The notes below the pieces were generated by a model. It ran no database searches. It was given only the letters and a program-made list of their open reading frames with translations, and was not told the DNA's origin. From NCBI RefSeq assembly GCF_900183385.1, contig NZ_FXUT01000001.1, positions 1 to 64,000 of the forward strand: a DNA stretch of 64,000 nucleotides, given 5' to 3'. A program made the translations under genes and the position numbers. This document shows, piece after piece, positions 26,335 through 34,755 of the stretch. Every line of letters starts with the position of its first letter. Within the stretch, counting starts at the first letter, position 1. The DNA comes from Listeria costaricensis. GTDB taxonomy: Bacteria > Bacillota > Bacilli > Lactobacillales > Listeriaceae.

Positions 26335-27735
26335 ATGACAACAAAACAGAAAAAAATGGGTTATTTAGTCCTGACCAGTCTGGTTGTAGGAAATATGATT
26401 GGTTCGGGGATTTTTATGTTACCGCGTCAAATGGCGGAAGTGGCAAGTCCGCTGGCGATTTTGCTTGCCTGGTCTTTAACGGGTCTCGGAGTTTTAATGA
26501 TCGCACTCGTGTTCGGCAATCTGGCGGTGAAAAAGCCGGAACTGACAAGCGGGGCGCAAAGTCACGCCTATGCGCTGTTCAAAAATCAAAAGGCGAAAAA
26601 CATGGCGGGATTTATTGCCGTTTGGAGCTACTGGGTGGCCAACTGGGCAGGGAATGTCTCGATTATTACATCTTTTGCGGGCTATTTGTCGGTATTCTTT
26701 CCGGTTTTAAATAGTGACCGTGTGCTTTTTCAAGCTGGCGGCTACACATTACGTGAAGGGCAATTGCTGACGTTTCTTGTCTGCTCGGCGTTACTTTGGG
26801 GTGTGGCGCTCATTATTTCAAAAGGGGTCAGTGGAGCAGGGAAAATCAATTTAATTGCGACGGCAGCCAAGGTAATCGGCTTTTTCCTCTTTATCGTTGT
26901 GGCGGTGTTTGCGTTTCAATCTGCGACGATGGGTGAATTTTATCACCCGGTTATGGATGCCAGCGGTCTTGAAAACGGTCTGCTCAGTCAGGTGAACCAG
27001 GCGGCGATCGTCACTTTATGGGCATTTATTGGGATTGAATCGGCGATGATGTTTGCTGGGCGAGCGAAGTCAGGGCGGACGATCCAACTCGCGACTGTCA
27101 CAGGCTTAGGCATCTCGGTGCTACTTTATATTGCGATTTCCGTTTTAACACTCGGACTCATTCCGAAAAGCCACTTGCTGGGCAGTGCGAGTCCGCTTGC
27201 TGATGCGCTGGATTCAGTGATTGGTTCAGGTGGCTCGGCAGTGATGGCCCTCTTGGCGCTGGTCTGTCTGTTCGGTTCGGCGGTCGGCTGGGTGATGATG
27301 AGTGCAGAGGCACCACATCAGGCGGCGAAAACGGGACTGTTTTTACCTTATTTGAAAAAGACAAATAAAAACGGAACGCCCATCCGCTCGCTTGTTTTGA
27401 CGTGTCTGGCTTCTCAAATTTTTATCTTGTCGACTTTATCTGGAAATATTGCTTTTGCTTATGACTTTGTGGTAAAAGTTTCAACACTAGCCTTCCTTGT
27501 GCAGTATTTCATTTCACCTGTTTATCAATTGAAATTAACAGTGACGGGAGAAAGTTACCAAAATGATCGAATGAGTAAACGTATTTTGGACGGTGTGATT
27601 GCGGTTCTTGCTATCTGCTATTCTAGCTGGATTATTAAAAGCGGGACGGAGGACTTGACGGTCTTTCTTCTAAGTGTTGGTTTATTCCTGCTAGGGTTTG
27701 TGCTTTATCCGTTTATGCGAAAAAAAGCGGACTGA
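26335..27735 (+). CDS. APC-superfamily basic amino acid antiporter-like permease
   Basis: An integral membrane permease of 466 residues with about 12 segments. The first segment has GNMIGSGIFMLP, the substrate-binding GSGIF signature of the APC superfamily, followed by PLAILLAWSLTG and YWVANWAGN. FIGIESAMMFAGRAK in the middle helix fits the basic amino acid/polyamine antiporter (APA) family, such as arginine-ornithine or arginine-agmatine exchangers. No arginine deiminase or decarboxylase genes adjoin it, so the substrate is open. AAGGGG lies 11 bases before the ATG. Confidence 0.85.
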   Translation: MTTKQKKMGYLVLTSLVVGNMIGSGIFMLPRQMAEVASPLAILLAWSLTGLGVLMIALVFGNLAVKKPELTSGAQSHAYALFKNQKAKNMAGFIAVWSYWVANWAGNVSIITSFAGYLSVFFPVLNSDRVLFQAGGYTLREGQLLTFLVCSALLWGVALIISKGVSGAGKINLIATAAKVIGFFLFIVVAVFAFQSATMGEFYHPVMDASGLENGLLSQVNQAAIVTLWAFIGIESAMMFAGRAKSGRTIQLATVTGLGISVLLYIAISVLTLGLIPKSHLLGSASPLADALDSVIGSGGSAVMALLALVCLFGSAVGWVMMSAEAPHQAAKTGLFLPYLKKTNKNGTPIRSLVLTCLASQIFILSTLSGNIAFAYDFVVKVSTLAFLVQYFISPVYQLKLTVTGESYQNDRMSKRILDGVIAVLAICYSSWIIKSGTEDLTVFLLSVGLFLLGFVLYPFMRKKAD

Positions 27736-27743
27736 TCGCCCCC

Positions 27744-27772
27744 TTGCCAAAGCGTTCGAAATCGGCTACAAT
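27744..27772 (+). promoter_or_regulatory. Promoter of leuS
   Basis: TTGCCA (27744-27749), a 17-base spacer and TACAAT (27767-27772) lie just before the T-box leader. Confidence 0.72.
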
Positions 27773-27779
27773 AGAGCTA

Positions 27780-28017
27780 TTCAATAAGAGATGGCTATGA
27801 AGAGGAGTAGTAATTCGTACGTTTTGGTCGAGAGAGTCAGCGGTTGGTGCGAGCTGAACCGAAGCAGGATGAACTTGCCTTAGAGCTAGGGCTTGCCCCG
27901 TTTTCCGCGTTAAGGATCAAAAGAAGTAGAGTGGTAAACACTAATTTGGGTGGTACCGCGGGAGGCAAGTCTCTCGTCCCATGGCAATTTTTTGCTGTGA
28001 GGACGGAGACTTTTTTT
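27780..28017 (+). promoter_or_regulatory. T-box leader of leuS with terminator
   Basis: The conserved T-box GGGTGGTACCGCGGG lies at about 27948-27962 with AGAG and GGTTGGTG stem I features upstream. A likely specifier CTT (Leu) is at 27874-27876. The terminator pairs AGTCTCTCGTCC (from 27969) with GGACGGAGACT (to 28011) before a T-run. Uncharged tRNA-Leu should favour the antiterminator and leuS expression. The specifier choice is inferred. Confidence 0.9.
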
Positions 28018-28051
28018 GTAGCCGATTTTTTAAGAGAAGGGAATAGAGACG

Positions 28052-30463
28052 ATGACATTCAATCACAAAACAGTAGAGCCAAAATGGCAACAATACTGGG
28101 ATGAGCACAAAACATTCAAAACGACAACAGATAAAAATAAGGAGAATTTTTATGCGCTGGACATGTTTCCATATCCATCAGGCGCGGGGCTGCATGTGGG
28201 ACACCCGGAAGGTTACACCGCGACTGATATTTTGTCACGGATGAAACGGATGCAGGGGAAAAATGTCTTGCACCCAATCGGCTGGGACGCTTTTGGACTT
28301 CCGGCAGAGCAATATGCAATTGATACGGGGAATGATCCGGAAGAATTTACAGCACTCAATATTGCCAATTTTACCCGTCAAATCAAGTCACTTGGTTTTT
28401 CCTATGACTGGGACCGGGAAATCAATACGACAGATCCGAGCTACTACAAATGGACTCAGTGGATCTTTGAAAAACTTTATGAAAAAGGGCTGGCTTATGA
28501 AGCGGAAGTAGCGGTCAACTGGTGCCCGGCGCTTGGAACGGTGCTTGCAAATGAAGAAGTTATTGATGGCAAGAGCGAACGTGGCGGCTTCCCCGTTTTC
28601 CGCAAACCGATGCGCCAATGGATGCTGAAAATCACGGCCTATGCAGAGCGACTTTTGCAGGATCTGGATCTCGTTGATTGGCCGGAAAATATCAAAGACA
28701 TGCAGCGCAACTGGATTGGGAAATCGGTAGGTGCTGAAGTGATTTTTCAAGTGGCAGATACAGAGGAAAGTTTCCGCGTGTTCACCACTCGTCCTGATAC
28801 GCTTTTTGGCTCAACCTATACGGTACTGGCGCCTGAACATGAGCTGGTCGACAAGATTACGACACCAGCGCAAAAAGCAGCAGTCGATGCCTACAAAAAA
28901 GAAGTGGAAAGAAAAAGTGAACTCGAACGGACCGATTTGTCGAAAGAAAAAACAGGGGTTTTCACAGGGGCCTATGCTATCAACCCGGCGAATAATGAAA
29001 AAGTGCCTGTTTGGATTGCCGACTATGTGCTGATTCAATATGGAACAGGAGCTATCATGGCCGTGCCAGCGCATGACGAACGCGACTATGAATTTGCAAA
29101 ACAATTTGATCTGAAAATCCAACCGGTTCTTGAAGGTGGGGATATTGAGACGGCAGCCTTTACGGAAGATGGTCCACATATCAACTCAAGCTTTTTGAAC
29201 GGTCTGAATAAAGAAGAGGCTATTGAGAAAATGTGTGCTTGGCTGGAGGAGCAAGGCCACGGAGAACATAAAGTCAGCTACCGTTTGCGCGACTGGCTAT
29301 TCAGCAGACAGCGCTACTGGGGCGAACCAATTCCAGTTATCCACTGGGAAGATGGCGAAACAACACTTGTTCCGGAAGAGGAGTTGCCGCTTCTTTTGCC
29401 GAAAGCGACAGAGATCAAGCCTTCTGGTACAGGGGAATCACCGCTAGCCAATTTGGAAGAGTGGGTAAATGTGGTCGATGAAAATGGCCGCAAAGGACGC
29501 CGCGAAACGAATACAATGCCGCAATGGGCTGGCTCCAGCTGGTACTTCCTGCGCTATATTGATCCAGACAACAATGAGCAGCTGGCCGATCCAGAAAAAT
29601 TGGCAGACTGGCTACCTGTCGATGTTTATATTGGCGGTGCGGAACATGCGGTTCTGCATTTGCTCTATGCTCGTTTCTGGCATAAATTCCTTTATGATAT
29701 TGGTGTTGTGCCAACCAAAGAGCCTTTCCAAAAACTGTTCAACCAAGGGATGATTCTTGGCGAAAACAATGAAAAAATGTCGAAATCCCGCGGCAATGTT
29801 GTCAATCCAGATGATGTTGTGGAAAAATATGGTGCGGATACACTTCGGTTGTATGAAATGTTTATGGGACCACTGGAAGCTTCCATTTCGTGGAGTGAAA
29901 ATGGGCTAGAAGGAGCGCGCAAGTTCTTGGACCGCGTATGGCGCTTGTTTGTTCAAGAAGACGGCTCGCTAGGCGTGAAAATTGTTGCCGAAAATGACGG
30001 CTCGCTTGAAAAGGCCTATCATCAAATGGTGAAAGATGTGACCAATCATTATGAGGATTTGCGTTTTAATACAGGGATTTCCGCGCTGATGATTTTCATC
30101 AATGAAGCGTATAAAGCAACGACTGTTCCAACCGAGTATGCAGAAGGCTTTGTGAAACTTCTAGCGCCGATTGCTCCACACGTGGCAGAAGAGCTTTGGG
30201 AAAAATTGGGCCACACAGAAACGATCAGCTATGCCGCTTGGCCAACATATGACGAAGCAAAATTGGTTGAAGATGAAGTGGAAATCGTCCTTCAAGTGAA
30301 TGGCAAACTGAAAGCAAAGGCTGTCATCGCCAAATCACTGACTAAAGAAGAGATGGAACAATTCGCCAAAGAGCACGATAAGATGAAAGAAGCACTAGAG
30401 GGCAAAACAATCCGCAAAGTCATTGCCGTTCCTGGAAAACTAGTCAATATCGTGGTCAACTAA
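28052..30463 (+). CDS. leuS: Leucyl-tRNA synthetase LeuS
   Basis: Class I aminoacyl-tRNA synthetase of 803 residues. The HIGH-like motif is [16 protein letters not shown] (about 40-55) and [14 protein letters not shown] carries KMSKS. The editing domain has [13 protein letters not shown] and [21 protein letters not shown] lies 11 bases before the ATG. It is controlled by the T-box leader. Confidence 0.97.
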   Translation: MTFNHKTVEPKWQQYWDEHKTFKTTTDKNKENFYALDMFPYPSGAGLHVGHPEGYTATDILSRMKRMQGKNVLHPIGWDAFGLPAEQYAIDTGNDPEEFTALNIANFTRQIKSLGFSYDWDREINTTDPSYYKWTQWIFEKLYEKGLAYEAEVAVNWCPALGTVLANEEVIDGKSERGGFPVFRKPMRQWMLKITAYAERLLQDLDLVDWPENIKDMQRNWIGKSVGAEVIFQVADTEESFRVFTTRPDTLFGSTYTVLAPEHELVDKITTPAQKAAVDAYKKEVERKSELERTDLSKEKTGVFTGAYAINPANNEKVPVWIADYVLIQYGTGAIMAVPAHDERDYEFAKQFDLKIQPVLEGGDIETAAFTEDGPHINSSFLNGLNKEEAIEKMCAWLEEQGHGEHKVSYRLRDWLFSRQRYWGEPIPVIHWEDGETTLVPEEELPLLLPKATEIKPSGTGESPLANLEEWVNVVDENGRKGRRETNTMPQWAGSSWYFLRYIDPDNNEQLADPEKLADWLPVDVYIGGAEHAVLHLLYARFWHKFLYDIGVVPTKEPFQKLFNQGMILGENNEKMSKSRGNVVNPDDVVEKYGADTLRLYEMFMGPLEASISWSENGLEGARKFLDRVWRLFVQEDGSLGVKIVAENDGSLEKAYHQMVKDVTNHYEDLRFNTGISALMIFINEAYKATTVPTEYAEGFVKLLAPIAPHVAEELWEKLGHTETISYAAWPTYDEAKLVEDEVEIVLQVNGKLKAKAVIAKSLTKEEMEQFAKEHDKMKEALEGKTIRKVIAVPGKLVNIVVN

Positions 30464-30488
30464 TCGAAGCTAAAGGAGCAAAAAAATC

Positions 30489-31307
30489 ATGAACCAAACA
30501 GCCGAAGACATTGCAATGCGATTATCCGCAGAAGACAGAGCCTGCTTTCTGGCCTCTAAAAAACCGATTTTACATTTTACCCTTCAGGAAAAGAAAGAGT
30601 TGCCGCTTGCTTCCAGTAAAGTAGGTGGGTTCGGTTATTTGCCAAAAAGTTTTGTTTATCCATCTGATAGCGAAACAGGCGAACCGTTGTCGCTACTTGC
30701 CCAAATTAATTTTCAGGAAATGCCGCATTTGACTGGCTTTCCTGAAAAGGGCTTGCTGGCCTTTTATATCAACTACTATGACGACTTGAATGGCTGGGAT
30801 AGCAACAAGCCGACTAGGCAACGCGGTTTCCGTGTGCTGTATTTTGAAGACACACAAGCGGTTTCGTATACAGAAGCAGAACAAGCCGCTGTTTTTTCAA
30901 ACTTTGGAAGTGAACCTGAATATCCAGTCGTATACGGAGAAATGCAGCTTTCTGGACAACTGGTAGAGCAGTATCTAGTTGATCGGAATACGCAATTTGA
31001 TGCCAGTTACAAGGAGCAGGCGACGTGTGTGCTACTAGGTGAGCTGGACGAAAAGGAAATCAAGCAGGTTTTCGGTATGGGCTCGCACTGTGGCGGCTAT
31101 CCATTTTTCACGCAGTATGATCCGCGTTATACGAACGACTTGAAAGTGTACGATCAATTACTTTTTCAGCTTGACTCGATTATTTTCAAAGGCATTGAGG
31201 CAGAAGTCATGTGGGGCGACATGGGCGTCGGCAACTTTTTCATTAAACCAGAAGATCTGGCTGCTCGGAAATTTGATGACGTGCTCTTTTCTTGGGATTG
31301 CTGCTAA
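30489..31307 (+). CDS. YwqG/DUF1963-family protein
   Basis: A 272-residue soluble protein of the DUF1963 (YwqG) family, with KVGGFGYLPKSFVYPSD, SLLAQINFQEMP, LLAFYINYYDDLNGWD and the C-terminal GDMGVGNFFIKPEDL-WDCC. These proteins have an unusual beta fold and no assigned function. It follows leuS by 25 bases with AAAGGAG, and may read through from leuS. Confidence 0.85.
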   Translation: MNQTAEDIAMRLSAEDRACFLASKKPILHFTLQEKKELPLASSKVGGFGYLPKSFVYPSDSETGEPLSLLAQINFQEMPHLTGFPEKGLLAFYINYYDDLNGWDSNKPTRQRGFRVLYFEDTQAVSYTEAEQAAVFSNFGSEPEYPVVYGEMQLSGQLVEQYLVDRNTQFDASYKEQATCVLLGELDEKEIKQVFGMGSHCGGYPFFTQYDPRYTNDLKVYDQLLFQLDSIIFKGIEAEVMWGDMGVGNFFIKPEDLAARKFDDVLFSWDCC

Positions 31308-31379
31308 TTATGCAAGGCGCATAAACCTTTGAAGATTTTTCGTGTTAAACTTCTTACTATCTTGTAAAAAGGAGTTTGA

Positions 31380-31724
31380 ATGAAAATGAATGAGACGGTC
31401 ACAAAACGAACAACGGAAAAAGTACTCGGGATACTTGGTGGGACATTTGGCATCATTGCCGGGATATTTGCCATCTTTATGGGAAGCTTGGGAGATGCGT
31501 TTCAAGCAGATGGCACCGGCGCGATGTATGGTCTAGGCTTTGGCTGCATTATCGCTTCCTTTTTGGCAATTATTTTCAGCTGCCTGATCAATAAAAATCG
31601 TGTCGTCATGGGGATTCTCTTATTAATCTGTGGCGTGCTGAACTTTGTGTTTGTCAGCATGTTTGGGATCCTGAGCGGTTTATTGATCTTGATTAGTGGT
31701 ATTTTAGCTTTGGTACGTAAATAA
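31380..31724 (+). CDS. DUF4064-family small membrane protein
   Basis: A 114-residue protein with four hydrophobic segments (about 15-33, 48-66, 73-90 and 92-111) and Gly-rich helices (GILGGTFGIIAGIFAIFMG). The pattern fits DUF4064 membrane proteins. GGAG is 5 bases before the ATG at 31380 and 11 before another at 31386, so the start is uncertain by two codons. Function unknown. Confidence 0.78.
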   Translation: MKMNETVTKRTTEKVLGILGGTFGIIAGIFAIFMGSLGDAFQADGTGAMYGLGFGCIIASFLAIIFSCLINKNRVVMGILLLICGVLNFVFVSMFGILSGLLILISGILALVRK

Positions 31725-31727
31725 GAT

Positions 31728-31758
31728 GAGGGGCCGGTCGCTTTTGATCGGCTCTTTA
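31728..31758 (+). terminator. Terminator after the DUF4064 gene
   Basis: GGGCCGGTC (31731-31739) pairs with GATCGGCTC (31746-31754) with two G-T pairs and is followed by TTTATTTT. Confidence 0.75.
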
Positions 31759-31792
31759 TTTTGCGGAAACGGTCTTGCTTTTGCATGCGAAT

Positions 31793-31798
31793 TATGAT
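31793..31798 (+). promoter_or_regulatory. Probable -10 of rpsB
   Basis: TATGAT at 31793-31798 is a good -10, about 30 bases before a structured leader. No clear -35 is seen at the proper spacing. Confidence 0.45.
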
Positions 31799-31826
31799 AC
31801 ACTAAAAAACGGTGTTGAATCACACA

Positions 31827-31887
31827 CGCAAAGGGACTTTTAGAAGGGTGCTTCCTTGTGAAGTCTTTTAATTGGCAGAACTTTGCG
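31827..31887 (+). promoter_or_regulatory. Structured rpsB leader
   Basis: The leader closes with CGCAAAG (31827-31833) and CTTTGCG (31881-31887), contains GGACTT/AAGTCT (31834-31839 with 31861-31866), and an inner GAAG/CTTC hairpin. Such leaders often bind ribosomal protein S2 for autoregulation; that role here is inferred. Confidence 0.6.
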
Positions 31888-31930
31888 GAGGGCGAGAAAT
31901 CGCAAAAATAAAACCATAGGAGGGAATAAC

Positions 31931-32683
31931 ATGCCTGTTATTTCAATGAAACAATTGCTAGAAGCTGGTGTACATTTTGGTCACCAAACACGCCGCTGGA
32001 ACCCTAAAATGAAGAAATATATCTTCACAGAAAGAAACGGCATCTACATTATCGACCTACAAAAAACAGTGAAAAAAGTTGACGAAGCTTACAATTTCAT
32101 GCGTGAAGTTGCAGCTGACGGCGGCACAATCCTTTTCGTAGGTACGAAAAAACAAGCACAAGAATCTGTAAAAGATGAAGCGATTCGTTCTGGTCAATAT
32201 TTCGTTAACCATCGTTGGTTGGGCGGAACACTTACGAACTTTGAAACCATCCAAAAACGGATCAAACACTTGAAAAAAATCGAAAAAATGGAAGAAGACG
32301 GTACTTTTGAAGTTCTTCCTAAAAAAGAAGTTGTCCTTCTTAAAAAAGAAAAAGAAAAATTGGAACGCTTCCTAGGCGGTATTAAAGATATGAAAGGTCT
32401 TCCTGATGCACTATTCATCGTTGACCCTCGTAAAGAACGTATTGCTGTTGCTGAAGCGCGCAAATTAAATATTCCAATCATCGGCATTGTTGATACAAAC
32501 TGTGATCCGGATGAAATCGACTATGTAATCCCTGCAAATGATGATGCAATCCGTGCTGTGAAATTGCTTACGGCGAAAATGGCAGATGCAATCATCGAAG
32601 TAAATCAAGGTGCAGAAGAAGAAGTTGTTGAAGCGCCTGTAGCAGAAGAAGCTGCTGAAGCGAACGAAACAACTGAAGCATAA
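31931..32683 (+). CDS. rpsB: 30S ribosomal protein S2
   Basis: A 250-residue ribosomal protein beginning [26 protein letters not shown], with [22 protein letters not shown] and [12 protein letters not shown]. The C-terminus is a long acidic Glu-Ala tail. The ATG at 31931 has AGGAGGG upstream and matches the conserved N-terminus; an in-frame ATG at 31883 falls in the leader helix. Confidence 0.98.
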   Translation: MPVISMKQLLEAGVHFGHQTRRWNPKMKKYIFTERNGIYIIDLQKTVKKVDEAYNFMREVAADGGTILFVGTKKQAQESVKDEAIRSGQYFVNHRWLGGTLTNFETIQKRIKHLKKIEKMEEDGTFEVLPKKEVVLLKKEKEKLERFLGGIKDMKGLPDALFIVDPRKERIAVAEARKLNIPIIGIVDTNCDPDEIDYVIPANDDAIRAVKLLTAKMADAIIEVNQGAEEEVVEAPVAEEAAEANETTEA

Positions 32684-32697
32684 GTTTGACCAAACGC

Positions 32698-32731
32698 AAG
32701 GTGATAAGGAGAAAAACTTATCACCTTTTTT
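32698..32731 (+). terminator. Attenuator-like terminator between rpsB and tsf
   Basis: A perfect 11-bp stem (32698-32708 with 32717-32727) and a six-T run lie between two genes that are normally cotranscribed. Confidence 0.82.
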
Positions 32732-32758
32732 GAAAAGTAAGTAATGGAGGGAATATAA

Positions 32759-33649
32759 ATGGCAAATATTACAGCTCAAATGGTAAAAGAATTACGTGAA
32801 AAAACTGGCGCTGGTATGATGGACTGCAAACGTGCGCTTGTTGAAACAGAAGGCGACATGGAAAAAGCGGTAGACCTTCTTCGTGAAAAAGGAATTGCAA
32901 AAGCTGCGAAAAAAGCAGACCGTATTGCTTCTGAAGGTATGACACATGTAGTCAGCAATGACAAACATGCGGTTGTGCTTGAAGTGAATGCAGAAACTGA
33001 CTTCGTAGCAAAAAATGACAACTTCCAAGCGCTTGTTGAAAAATTAGCACAGCATTTGCTTGCCGTTCGTCCAGCAAGTCTTGAAGATGCGCTTAAAACG
33101 GAAATCGAAAGCGGCGTAACTGTACAAGATTACATTACAGAAGCGATTACAAAAATCGGTGAAAACATTTCACTTCGTCGTTTCGACATTACTGAAAAAG
33201 GCGACAACTGTGCTTTTGGTGAATACATCCACATGAACGGCCGTATCGGTGTTGTCACTCTTCTTGAAGGCACAACAGATGCAGCGGTGGCTAAAGATAT
33301 CGCGATGCATATCGCAGCGATCAATCCTAAATACATCTCTCGTGAAGATGTGAATCCAGAAGAAATCGCACATGAAAAAGAAGTATTGACACAACAAGCG
33401 CTAAACGAAGGCAAACCAGCAAAAATCGTTGAAAAAATGGTAGAAGGCCGCTTGTCGAAATGGTTGAGCGAAATTTCCCTTCTTGACCAATCGTTCGTTA
33501 AAAATCCAGATATCACTGTTGGGGAATATGCAAAACAAAACGGCGCAACAGTAGCTTCATTTGTCCGTTTTGAAGTTGGCGAAGGTCTTGAAAAGAAAGA
33601 AGACAACTTTGTTGAAGAAGTTATGAGCCAAGTGAAAAAAGATCAATAA
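32759..33649 (+). CDS. tsf: Elongation factor Ts
   Basis: Guanine nucleotide exchange factor for EF-Tu, 296 residues. The N-terminal UBA-like domain has [17 protein letters not shown], and the core starts [16 protein letters not shown] with [22 protein letters not shown] lies 7 bases before the ATG. Codon use is strongly biased, as in rpsB, which fits high expression. Confidence 0.98.
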   Translation: MANITAQMVKELREKTGAGMMDCKRALVETEGDMEKAVDLLREKGIAKAAKKADRIASEGMTHVVSNDKHAVVLEVNAETDFVAKNDNFQALVEKLAQHLLAVRPASLEDALKTEIESGVTVQDYITEAITKIGENISLRRFDITEKGDNCAFGEYIHMNGRIGVVTLLEGTTDAAVAKDIAMHIAAINPKYISREDVNPEEIAHEKEVLTQQALNEGKPAKIVEKMVEGRLSKWLSEISLLDQSFVKNPDITVGEYAKQNGATVASFVRFEVGEGLEKKEDNFVEEVMSQVKKDQ

Positions 33650-33661
33650 TCTTTAAGCGTT

Positions 33662-33708
33662 AAAACGACTGTTTCTCTGTTTTTACAGAGGACGGTCGTT
33701 TTTTTTTA
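33662..33708 (+). terminator. Terminator of tsf
   Basis: AAAACGACTGT (33662-33672) pairs with ACGGTCGTTTT (from 33692), with an inner CTCTGT/ACAGAG hairpin and a long T-run. Confidence 0.85.
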
Positions 33709-33725
33709 TGGAAGGAGATAGCGAT

Positions 33726-34229
33726 ATGAGATTGGCTGTATTATTTGCACTAGATCGACAAGAGGTGCAGGAAATAGAGAAGCTTCCGATTGAAGAAAGA
33801 TGGGCATTTATAACAGAAGAAATAGAAGAAACGTATTTTGGCAATAAAGAACGTTGCTTGGAACTGGCTAAAGCGTGGGAAGGGCTTCATTTTGTTCTGG
33901 GTGAGGGCGTGTGGGAAGAAGAGACACTGTCTCCGGCTATATGCACTGTTTTTGGCGGCGAATTTTTACTCGGCGCGGAAGAAGAAGCGGATGCCGTGAT
34001 TACATTCAAAAACGTGCAGTTAACAGCCGAGATTGCTGAATATCTGAGTGGATTTCGAATGGAAGATCAGATTCGGCAATTTTATGGGAAGATTCCTTCC
34101 GAAGACTATTCAATGCAGAAAAGTGAAGACAACCAGCAGTATTTAATCGATTGGGCAGAGCGACTGCCAGCATTTTATCAAAAAGCTGCACAAAAAAAGC
34201 GGTCGGTCCTATTTACCGTGGCTTTTTAA
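33726..34229 (+). CDS. DUF1877-family protein
   Basis: A 167-residue soluble acidic protein. CLELAKAWEGLHFVLGEG and the adjoining acidic region match the YfbM/DUF1877 family, which has no settled function. AAGGAGA lies 8 bases before the ATG at 33726. It is one of three accessory genes between tsf and pyrH. Confidence 0.75.
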   Translation: MRLAVLFALDRQEVQEIEKLPIEERWAFITEEIEETYFGNKERCLELAKAWEGLHFVLGEGVWEEETLSPAICTVFGGEFLLGAEEEADAVITFKNVQLTAEIAEYLSGFRMEDQIRQFYGKIPSEDYSMQKSEDNQQYLIDWAERLPAFYQKAAQKKRSVLFTVAF

Positions 34230-34233
34230 ATAC

Positions 34234-34287
34234 AAAAACAGGATTTGCAAGGCCGTTTAGCTCGCGCGCGCAAATCCTGTTTTTTTG
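34234..34287. terminator. Bidirectional terminator
   Basis: A 15-bp stem (34234-34248 with 34270-34284) with A- and T-runs on either side lies between convergent genes. The loop contains alternating GC bases. Confidence 0.88.
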
Positions 34288-34288
34288 G

Positions 34289-34708
34289 CTAGTCTTTATA
34301 CCAGTTCAATTGCCAGATGATGCCATATTTGTCCGCAAGGCTTGCATAAAGTGCACCCCAAAAAGTTTCTTGCAGTTCCATATGCACCTGACCGCCAATT
34401 TTCAGCTTTTCAAAGGCTGCGCGTAGTTCGGCTTCAGTAGCAAATTTGAATGCAATACTCACCTGATTTCCAGCTGAGAGAGGCTCACTGCTATCTAGAG
34501 GTGTATCTGAGAAATATAAAATTTCCTCGCCATTTTTGGCCAGACGTCCATGAATTAGCCGCTTGCCTTCTGCCGCATCACCCGAAAAATCTTCCGAGTC
34601 TTGGAAACGTTGTATTTGAGCTTCTGTGGCGCCGAATGCTTCTTTGTAAAAGGAAAGCGCTTCGTTTGCCTCGCCATCAAACAATAAATAGGGAACCGTT
34701 ATAGCCAT
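34289..34708 (-). CDS. VOC/PhnB-like protein
   Basis: A 139-residue protein of the vicinal oxygen chelate/glyoxalase fold, PhnB-like. It has VPYLLFDGEANEALSFYKEAFG, HGRLAKNGEEILYFSD and the closing WGALYASLADKYGIIWQLN. Such proteins are often annotated as PhnB or as 3-demethylubiquinone methyltransferase-like, and the substrate is unknown. A TTAAGGAGG site precedes the ATG. Confidence 0.85.
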   Translation of the reverse strand: MAITVPYLLFDGEANEALSFYKEAFGATEAQIQRFQDSEDFSGDAAEGKRLIHGRLAKNGEEILYFSDTPLDSSEPLSAGNQVSIAFKFATEAELRAAFEKLKIGGQVHMELQETFWGALYASLADKYGIIWQLNWYKD

Positions 34709-34755
34709 CTTTTTTCCTCCTTAAAAGAATGAATGAGTTATATTCATACCCGTTT

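Noticed and set aside
33130-33606. 158-codon open frame antisense to tsf
   Set aside because: Caused by the biased codon use of tsf; serine- and phenylalanine-rich shadow.
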